Positions 8,052 to 14,545 of a stretch of DNA of 52,712 bases are shown piece after piece (position 1 is the stretch's first letter; each line of letters starts with the position of its first letter). The translations under genes and the position numbers were made by a program. The DNA is from Actinomycetes bacterium (GTDB taxonomy: Bacteria > Actinomycetota > Thermoleophilia > Solirubrobacterales > Solirubrobacteraceae): contig JAKAED010000006.1 of NCBI GenBank assembly GCA_021820105.1, positions 1 to 52,712 on the forward strand, in the 5' to 3' direction. Below the pieces are notes generated by a model. It was not told the DNA's origin. It ran no database searches and saw only the letters and a list, made by a program, of their open reading frames with translations.

Positions 8052-9542
8052 TCAGCCGGCACCTGCGGCCGAGACGCGACTGTGCACGTAGAGCTGCTCC
8101 CGCGTGGGCGCCGGCTGCTCTGGCGGAGGTGGTTGCGGAAGCTCGTACCTGAGCTCACGGCCATGGTCGGCGAACTGCCGCTCAGGGTTGTACACGGACT
8201 TGAATTTCCAGAGACTCATCAGGAAGTTGGTCTGACCCCGGGCGAGCTGTCCGGCGATCAAACCGGCAGCGCCAACCATGGCGCTCAGGCCCAGGTGCTT
8301 GCGGTTGAGCACGCTCTGGGTCTTGACCAGTTCCTCATAGAAGCGCTGGAGCGGCAGGCGCGTGGGGAGCACCGCGTGTTGGATGTCAAAGAGCCTGTAG
8401 TCGCGGGTTGTGAGCTTCTGAGACTCGCTGTGCCACAACTGTGTGCCCGGGTAGGGGGTGATGACGGTGAGATGCACTATCTCCGGGATGGAGAGGGCGA
8501 ACTCCCGTACCAGCTGGAACTGTTCCTCATCCCATTGCGGATCGACGATCAGGTTGATCGCGACGGTGATCCCGAGCTTGCGCGCCAGTTCCAGCGCACG
8601 GATGTTCGCCTCCGGGCTGACACGCTTGCGGTAGAGCTCCAGCCCCTCAGCATCGAGCGCCTCAATTCCCAGGAACATGTAGGCGAGGCCAAGCCGCTGC
8701 CAACGCTCAAAGACCTCAGGGTTTCGCAGCAGCACATCCGCACGGGTCTCCAGGTAGTAGCGCTTGTCGACCCGCAGACGCTCCGTCTCCTGGGCGATCG
8801 CCTCACCATGATGCGCCTTGATGAACGCAACATCGTCGACGATGAAGACGTTCGGCTCCTGGATCGACTGCAGCTCGCGCGCAGCCGCATCCGGACTGGA
8901 GCGCCGGTAGCTGCGTCCGTAGAAGGTCCACGCCGAGCAGAACGAACAGTCCCAGGGACAGCCGCGGGTGAACTCGATCGACGCGCATGGATCCAGCTCG
9001 CCGATGAAGTACCTGTTGCGGCGGCGCAGAAGGTCGCGGGCGGGCGGGCACTCGTCGAGGCTCTCCAGCATGAGCGGGGCTCCGGGTCCGTCACCCGAGC
9101 TCGTCATGACGCCCGGTAACTCAATCTGTTCAGCGTCCTCCACGGCGCGCAACAGCAGCGGCGTGACCACCTCACCGTCGCCGCGGATGATGGCGTCAAG
9201 GCCGCCCTCCGACTGCTCCAGCACGTGCGCCGCGATGAATGAGACGCTGTGTCCTCCAGCGAACTGAAAGCATGACGGCAGCAGCCTGCGAACCCGGTGA
9301 GCCAGGTCCAGCACCTCCGGCACGTTCGCCAGGTAGTTCAGACCGTAGCCGACCGCCTCCGGCCTGAAGCTGATCAGCTCACGCTGCAGCTCCGTGCTCG
9401 AGCAGACCTGCAGATCGATGATCCGCACCCTATGGCCCGCGCGACGGGCCGCGGCTGCGACACGCTCAAGCCCCAATGGCTCAAGCCGCAGGAAGACCTG
9501 CGAGTACATGAGCGGGCTTGGATGGATGAAGAGAACCCGCAC
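8052..9542 (-). CDS. hpnR: B12-binding radical SAM methylase, HpnR-type (hopanoid C-3 methylase)
   Basis: 496-aa cobalamin-dependent radical SAM protein. The N-terminal B12-binding domain (about 1-130) begins VRVLFIHPSPLMYSQVFLRL and contains GLNYLANVPEVLDL and FAGGHSVSFIA. The radical SAM domain follows, with FTRGCPWDCSFCSAWTFYGR (cluster cysteines C195, C199, C202). This exact neighbourhood, with LDPCASIEF before it, is what I recognise from HpnR. HpnR methylates bacteriohopanepolyols at C-3 using SAM and methylcobalamin. Start chosen: GTG at 9542, where homology begins; the in-frame region upstream is antisense to other sequence and not HpnR-like. No squalene-hopene cyclase is in the window, so hopanoid substrate supply is assumed. 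Confidence 0.75.
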   Translation of the reverse strand: MRVLFIHPSPLMYSQVFLRLEPLGLERVAAAARRAGHRVRIIDLQVCSSTELQRELISFRPEAVGYGLNYLANVPEVLDLAHRVRRLLPSCFQFAGGHSVSFIAAHVLEQSEGGLDAIIRGDGEVVTPLLLRAVEDAEQIELPGVMTSSGDGPGAPLMLESLDECPPARDLLRRRNRYFIGELDPCASIEFTRGCPWDCSFCSAWTFYGRSYRRSSPDAAARELQSIQEPNVFIVDDVAFIKAHHGEAIAQETERLRVDKRYYLETRADVLLRNPEVFERWQRLGLAYMFLGIEALDAEGLELYRKRVSPEANIRALELARKLGITVAINLIVDPQWDEEQFQLVREFALSIPEIVHLTVITPYPGTQLWHSESQKLTTRDYRLFDIQHAVLPTRLPLQRFYEELVKTQSVLNRKHLGLSAMVGAAGLIAGQLARGQTNFLMSLWKFKSVYNPERQFADHGRELRYELPQPPPPEQPAPTREQLYVHSRVSAAGAG

Positions 9543-9677
9543 ACAGTCGGCGTACCCCGGGGGCTCGTGCCTTATCGGCAGCGCGGCGCGCGATGTTCGC
9601 AGAACAACACGCCGACTCTGTTTGATCGCCCGGCGCCTGAAGGCAACCCCACGGCTCGACCGGGTAGCTGCGCGAGA
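9543..9677. promoter_or_regulatory. Divergent promoter region between hpnR-like and flippase-like genes
   Basis: 135 bp between two divergent starts (GTG at 9542 minus, GTG at 9678 plus). It must hold both promoters unless the plus-strand gene starts further upstream. I see no clear -35/-10 pair, operator or riboswitch fold in it. Confidence 0.4.
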
Positions 9678-10808
9678 GTGGAGAGCTCTACCGACAGCGA
9701 CCAGAGCCCGCTCAAGCTGGACGGGCGCAAGGCGATGATCGGCGTCATCGCCGCGGTGCTGCTCGCGAGCGCGGCGTTCACCGGCCTCAGCCAGTTCACC
9801 GGCAGCAACAATGTCGGTCAGGCTGTCAGCCGCTCCAACAAGCTCCTGGCCGGCATCTGTGTGTTTGGCCAGCTGCTGGCGTACGCGGGCTACACGTTCG
9901 CCTACCGCGGAGCGGCCCGTGCGAGCGGGGGCCCACGCTATGGCTACCTGACGGCGCTGAGGATCGTCGTGTTCGGCTCCGGGACCGCAATCCTGGGGGC
10001 CAGCGTGGGCGGCCTGGCGGTTGACTTCTGGGCGCTGCGTCGCAGCGGCAGCGATGCGCGGGTGGCCGCCAGGCGGGTGCTGGCGATCGGCACGCTCGAG
10101 TGGTCGGTGCTCTCGATCTATGCGTTCCTTGCCGCGCTGCTCGTCCTGATCGCCGGCATCCGAGCCCCGATGCAGATGGCGCTGGGGTGGCTGCTGGTCA
10201 TCCCGGCCTGCTTTGCAGCGGCGATCTACCTCTCCTCGCCGCAGCGTGTGGAACCGCTGATGAACCCACAACTGCAGGCGAGTGACGACACCGCCCCGGT
10301 GGCCAAGCGCACGGCCCGGTGGCTGCTCAACAAGCTCAAAGCGGGCCTCGGCGACAGTCTCGCCGGAGTCGTTCTGGTCCGGCACATACTCGCCCACCCA
10401 GGACGCTACCTGGATGCGGCGGTCGGTTACCCCATCTACTGGGCCGGCGACATGTTCACGCTGTACCTGGCGACCCGCGCCTTTGGCAGCTCACCTGACG
10501 TGATCTCACTGATCCTGGCCTACGCGACCGGCATCGTGATCAGCTCGCTGCCCCTGCCCGCCGGAGGCGCCGGCGGTGTCGAAGCGACCGTTGCGCTTGC
10601 GCTGCACGCGACCGGGGTCGCGTGGACGCCCGCCCTGTTGGGCGTGTTCCTTTACCGGCTGTTGACCTTCTGGCTGCCCGCGATCCCGGCCCTGGCGTTG
10701 CTGCCGACGATCCGTCGCCTCAACGATGAACTCGAGTCGACACCCCATACCCAGCACGACCCGGACGAGCAGCCGCCCTTCCGCCCCGATGCCGGCACCG
10801 AGCACTGA
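9678..10808 (+). CDS. LPG-synthase-TM-domain (UPF0104-like) integral membrane protein
   Basis: 376-aa polytopic membrane protein of the lysylphosphatidylglycerol synthase transmembrane (AglD/MprF flippase-like) family. Hydrophobic helices start at GVIAAVLLASAAFTGL and continue to the C-terminus. Family-type segments include SSLPLPAGGAGGVEATVALA near the end, the usual PxPGGxGxxE region. There is no synthetase domain, so it is a transporter- or flippase-like module. GTG at 9678 is chosen because it leaves a short polar N-terminus; ATG at 9735 is an alternative. Diverges from the HpnR-like gene and resembles the protein at 13325-14416, so two related membrane proteins flank this lipid/envelope block. 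Confidence 0.72.
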   Translation: MESSTDSDQSPLKLDGRKAMIGVIAAVLLASAAFTGLSQFTGSNNVGQAVSRSNKLLAGICVFGQLLAYAGYTFAYRGAARASGGPRYGYLTALRIVVFGSGTAILGASVGGLAVDFWALRRSGSDARVAARRVLAIGTLEWSVLSIYAFLAALLVLIAGIRAPMQMALGWLLVIPACFAAAIYLSSPQRVEPLMNPQLQASDDTAPVAKRTARWLLNKLKAGLGDSLAGVVLVRHILAHPGRYLDAAVGYPIYWAGDMFTLYLATRAFGSSPDVISLILAYATGIVISSLPLPAGGAGGVEATVALALHATGVAWTPALLGVFLYRLLTFWLPAIPALALLPTIRRLNDELESTPHTQHDPDEQPPFRPDAGTEH

Positions 10809-10901
10809 ACACAGCACGCGCTCCTGGCAGCGGGAGCATCCGCGTCAGCACACGATCAGACCGCATTTAGCCGCTCGCCGTCCGTGGTAGGGAGCAGTCA
10901 G

Positions 10902-12131
10902 ATGCCGAGTCTTCCTGCTGCTGTGACCATCCAACGACCGGAACGGTTCACAGCACCCGCAACGGAGCTGGTGGCCCGCTCACCGGGAGCGCTGGCGGAG
11001 ATCTCGAGCTCCGCCTGGGACGAACTGCTGGGCCCAGGCAACACGCCACTCCGGCACGGATTGCTGCGGGCCTGGGAACAGGCGGAGCTGAGGGGCCTGC
11101 AATCGCATCCGCTGACCGTCAGAGATCAGCGTTCTGGAGAGCTGCTCGGGGCCTGCCCCGGCTACTTCTACGATCTTGACCTGCTGACGATCCGCTGGCC
11201 CAGGACGGCAGGGGTGATGCGCACGCTGCGGCGCGGATGGCCGGGCCTGCTGTACACGCGGGCTTATGAGCTCGGCACGGCGGTGCCGCTGTCAAATCCC
11301 TTCCTGGTGTCCGGCGATGCCGATCGGAAGGATGCGATCGCGGCCCTGCTCCGAGGCGGCGTGGACCAGGCACGAGCGGGCGATGCCGCCTTCCTGCTGG
11401 TCCAGAATTTCACATCGTGTGAGGGTCTGATTGCGCAGCAACTGCGCAATCAGAACATGGCGCCAGTTCCAATTCCACCAACCGCGGTGATCGACATCGT
11501 CCACGAGTCGTTTGAGGACTACCTGAACGCGATGCGCGCCCCCTACCGCCGCCGTGCACGACTCACGTTCGCCCGCACGGAGCACCTCGTGATCGAACAT
11601 CACACCGAGTTCTCAATGCTCGCAGAGGAGCTGGCTCGCCTGTGGCGGGCGATCTACGACCGCGCGACAGAGATCCGCCGGGAGGTCTTGACCGCGCAGT
11701 TCTTCCGTTGGGCCTCAGCCGTGGATGAGAGCAGTGTGCTCCTGGCTCGTCGTCCCGATGATTCAATTGCTTCGTTCGCACTGCTGTTCGACGACGGCCC
11801 AACGCTCTCATTCGTGCAGTGCGGTTTTGAGGAGCGAGCCGGCCGCGAGGAGGGCGCCTACTTCCGCCTGCTGTATGAGATCGTGCGGCTGGGCATCGAA
11901 CGCGGGCACCGACTGGTGGATCTGGGCGTGACGACACTGCCACCGAAACTCGACGTCGGCGCGATCCCCGTGCCGCTCTTTGCCTGGGTCCGGCACCGCA
12001 ACGCGGCGGTGCAATGGGCAATCGTGCAACTCGCCAGAGGTCCGCTTCAGCGTGTTGACGTGCTCACGCCGAGACGAGTCTTCAAGAAGCCGACCCGGAC
12101 GGCGGGCGAGTTGGTCCGGGAGCTTGGTTGA
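10902..12131 (+). CDS. GNAT/FemAB-like N-acyltransferase
   Basis: 409-aa protein. It resembles the peptidogalycan/FemAB-like acyltransferases with two GNAT folds: SFEDYLNAMRAPYRRRARL in the middle and EGAYFRLLYEIVRLGIERGHRLVDLG towards the C-terminus. Those families add amino acids or acyl groups to cell-wall or lipid precursors. ATG at 10902 is chosen because GGGAG precedes it at normal spacing; a GTG at 10884 is in frame but lacks this. It follows the LPG-synthase-like gene by 93 bp on the same strand. A perfect 13-bp inverted repeat lies inside it at 11426-11454. The substrate is unknown. Confidence 0.65.
   Translation: MPSLPAAVTIQRPERFTAPATELVARSPGALAEISSSAWDELLGPGNTPLRHGLLRAWEQAELRGLQSHPLTVRDQRSGELLGACPGYFYDLDLLTIRWPRTAGVMRTLRRGWPGLLYTRAYELGTAVPLSNPFLVSGDADRKDAIAALLRGGVDQARAGDAAFLLVQNFTSCEGLIAQQLRNQNMAPVPIPPTAVIDIVHESFEDYLNAMRAPYRRRARLTFARTEHLVIEHHTEFSMLAEELARLWRAIYDRATEIRREVLTAQFFRWASAVDESSVLLARRPDDSIASFALLFDDGPTLSFVQCGFEERAGREEGAYFRLLYEIVRLGIERGHRLVDLGVTTLPPKLDVGAIPVPLFAWVRHRNAAVQWAIVQLARGPLQRVDVLTPRRVFKKPTRTAGELVRELG
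11426..11454. repeat. Perfect 13-bp inverted repeat inside the acyltransferase gene
   Basis: TCTGATTGCGCAG (11426-11438) and CTGCGCAATCAGA (11442-11454) are exact reverse complements separated by CAA. The element encodes part of EGLIAQQLRNQN. A 13-bp stem with a 3-nt loop is unlikely by chance in a window this size. Confidence 0.85.
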
Positions 12132-12164
12132 GCCGGCGGCGCTCGCCCTTTGACCGGCGTCCTC

Positions 12165-13322
12165 TCAGGGGCCCGTGGCGAGTCTGCGCACGACCCGCTC
12201 ACACAGTTCGAATGCGTGCTCCAGCGTCCGTTGGTCGATGCGATCAGGTGTGTCGGTCGGCCAGTGGTAGTTGGACGAAAACCCGTGGTCATCCAGCGAC
12301 ATCAGCAAAGCCGTGGGAAAACCGCGCCGCGCCGAGATGTAACCGTCGGTCCCGAACCGCATCCGCAGCCCCCGCCGCAGCGGTATGCCGGCGTCCTGCG
12401 CACATTCTGAGACGAGCCGGTTGAGGTCGGGATCGTGGGTCACGAGTCTGAGCATGCCCTGCTCCTCGGCCAGCGTCAGCTGCGAGGAGCCGACGCTGTC
12501 AACGCAGAGGACGTGGGTGCAGGTTGGATCCAGGGTCGCTAAGTGGTCTCGCGCAAAGGCATGCATGCCATCCATGAGCGCCTCCTCCGCGCCGGTGGAG
12601 AGCAACAGCACCCGCAGCCCGGCGATGGGCTCTGACTGAAGCCGACGTGCCAGACCCACAAGAATCGCGACGCCCGTCAGATTGTCATTGGCCCCGGGCA
12701 CGGTCGGACTGCCGGCGATGTTCAGCACCGACAGGATGATTCCGGCGCAGACCAGCCGCCCCAGGTCGGCCAACCGCCGCAGTCCGGGAAGCGCCCCGAT
12801 TGCACAGAGCCCGGGACCGAGCGCAAGCGGCAGCATGATCGGCGGCGCCTGCGCCTCCGCAGACCAGTGAGCTCGGCGAGACAGCGCATCGGTGATGGCG
12901 GGATTGAAGAAGATCCCGGTGTGCGCCGCGTCGTGATGCGCGACCACGATCAGCGTTGACCGCGCGGTTGGGTCTCCGACCCAGGCCAAGACGTTGGCGG
13001 TGCTGCGCTTGGGGAGCACCGCTCGCAGCCAGCGCCTGCCGGCGTTGATGTCGTCAACCACCGCGGCGGTGGCCAGCGCCGCAAGTGCCACCGCCACGCC
13101 ACGGCGACCGGCTCGGGCGGCTCTGGCGGCCAACAGCCCGGTGGTGGAGGTGATCACCCATGGCCACCAGTAGGTTCCATGTACTCGAGGTCTTTCCACC
13201 ACCGCCTCGACGCCATGCCGGCGCAACTCCGCCGCGATCAGCTGCGCCGCCTCCAGTTCGCCGGCTGAGCAGGAGGCACGGTCCATTGCAGCCAGCCGCT
13301 TGATCAGGTCGTGTTCATCCAT
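12165..13322 (-). CDS. M28-family zinc aminopeptidase
   Basis: 385-aa protein of the M28 (PepD/aminopeptidase Y) type. Metal-site signatures are VVAHHDAAHTG, GANDNLTGVAILVGLARRL (bridging Asp) and STGAEEALMDGMHAF (catalytic Glu-Glu). A C-terminal segment with GTDGYISARRGFPTALLMS and YHWPTDTPDRIDQ supplies the last His. Hydrophobic stretches at about 90-125 and 190-240 suggest membrane association, unusual for a soluble aminopeptidase. Its ATG lies 2 bp past the stop of the upstream membrane protein (13325-14416), so both are probably one operon. It acts on peptide or amide bonds, with substrate unknown. Confidence 0.82.
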   Translation of the reverse strand: MDEHDLIKRLAAMDRASCSAGELEAAQLIAAELRRHGVEAVVERPRVHGTYWWPWVITSTTGLLAARAARAGRRGVAVALAALATAAVVDDINAGRRWLRAVLPKRSTANVLAWVGDPTARSTLIVVAHHDAAHTGIFFNPAITDALSRRAHWSAEAQAPPIMLPLALGPGLCAIGALPGLRRLADLGRLVCAGIILSVLNIAGSPTVPGANDNLTGVAILVGLARRLQSEPIAGLRVLLLSTGAEEALMDGMHAFARDHLATLDPTCTHVLCVDSVGSSQLTLAEEQGMLRLVTHDPDLNRLVSECAQDAGIPLRRGLRMRFGTDGYISARRGFPTALLMSLDDHGFSSNYHWPTDTPDRIDQRTLEHAFELCERVVRRLATGP

Positions 13323-13324
13323 CG

Positions 13325-14416
13325 CTATCCACCCACGAGCTTCCCGTTATGGGTGCGGGCATGTCGCAAGGCCACGTATCCGACCGCTCCGGCCGGCAGC
13401 GTGGCCCAGTAGCTGAGCCCCCGGTAGAGCAGGATCGCCGCCAGCACCTCGCTCAGGCTGCGGCCACCGCCGGTCAGGGTCACGGCGAGGCTACCCTCGA
13501 CAAGACCGAGTCCGCCGGGTGTCACGGGCAGGAAGGCGACCAATTGCGCGATCGCGTAGGCGACGGGCAGGGAGTCCCATGGTGGGAGCACGCCCACAGC
13601 ACCAAACCCGCAGGCCAGACAGCCGGCATCACTCAGCCAGCCGATCGCGAACAGCACCGACGCTTGAGCAACCTCGCCGCGCGTGAGCCGCACCGCCGCC
13701 ATCTGGCGTGCCACGTCCCGGGAGCCTCCGGCGAGCCTCGCTGGAAGTCCCTGGCGTCGCTCCAACCAGGCGATCAACGCGAGCGGCACACGTCGGAGCG
13801 CAGGCAGTGGCCCTCCGGTCAGCGCGCCGGTGCTGACCGCTGCAATGGCGGCGATGGCCACCAGCGCCAGGGCCCCAAGCAGACGCGGCACCCAACCGCC
13901 ATGTGCGTCAATCACAGCACCGGCGCAGGCGATCACAAGCAGAGCGCCGATGTAGAGCAGACTCGTCAGGCCCAACAACCAGGCACAGATCGCTCCGGCG
14001 AGCCCGCGCCTGCGCAACTCCCGAAAGTTGAGCACGTTGGCGGGGATGTAGCCGGCCGGCAGGAAGTCCAGCAGCGCCTGAGCCGAGATCGCGAGCGCCG
14101 CCAGCCACGGAAGCCTGAGCGTGCGGCCGGTGGCACGTGCCAGGACCTGCTGGCCGCGAGCGTAGCTCAGGTACGACAGGACCTCCAGTAACACCGCCAA
14201 CGCGACGAGACCCGGCTCCGGATTTGCCAGCAGATGCAGCGAGCGGCTGATATCGCTGCTCTTGCCCAGGACGGCGCGCACCACGAGGCCAACAACGACC
14301 AAGAGCCCCAACGTTGGCAACAACCGCTCCAGCACCGCCTGTAGCCGCCGCGGCCGAGGTTGCCCGGAGGCGGTTGCGGCGGAGGACTCCGTGGGAGGTT
14401 CGGTCGGTCTGCACAA
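13325..14416 (-). CDS. LPG-synthase-TM-domain (UPF0104-like) integral membrane protein
   Basis: 363-aa polytopic membrane protein. After a Pro/Arg-rich N-terminus (1-30) it has about eight hydrophobic helices. The family-type stretch FLPAGYIPANVLNFRELRRRG sits after the third helix, and FLPVTPGGLGLVEGSLAV (the conserved PxPGGxGxxE element) sits near the C-terminus. Same family as 9678-10808. It is followed directly by the M28 peptidase gene, suggesting a shared envelope function. Likely a lipid flippase or lipid-linked transporter; the substrate is unknown. Confidence 0.75.
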   Translation of the reverse strand: MCRPTEPPTESSAATASGQPRPRRLQAVLERLLPTLGLLVVVGLVVRAVLGKSSDISRSLHLLANPEPGLVALAVLLEVLSYLSYARGQQVLARATGRTLRLPWLAALAISAQALLDFLPAGYIPANVLNFRELRRRGLAGAICAWLLGLTSLLYIGALLVIACAGAVIDAHGGWVPRLLGALALVAIAAIAAVSTGALTGGPLPALRRVPLALIAWLERRQGLPARLAGGSRDVARQMAAVRLTRGEVAQASVLFAIGWLSDAGCLACGFGAVGVLPPWDSLPVAYAIAQLVAFLPVTPGGLGLVEGSLAVTLTGGGRSLSEVLAAILLYRGLSYWATLPAGAVGYVALRHARTHNGKLVGG

Positions 14417-14545
14417 GGTTCCCCGCTACGACCGTAGCGTCGCCGGCCGTCCTGCTCCGGACTTGGTCAGCACTCCTACCCTCGGAGTACCAGGATCTGG
14501 ACGCGGGCGTCCAAGCATCGGTCGCGACGCTTGCGGCGAGGAGAC

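Noticed and set aside
9297-9677. Plus-strand extension of the flippase-like gene to 503 aa
   Set aside because: The extension is antisense to hpnR, polar, and without family match; it would precede the first TM helix by more than 100 residues.
9543-10397. Minus-strand extension of the HpnR-like frame to a 781-aa protein
   Set aside because: The extra about 280 residues are Arg/His/Asp-rich without homology, and lie opposite the LPG-synthase-like gene; the HpnR start motif begins at the GTG at 9542.
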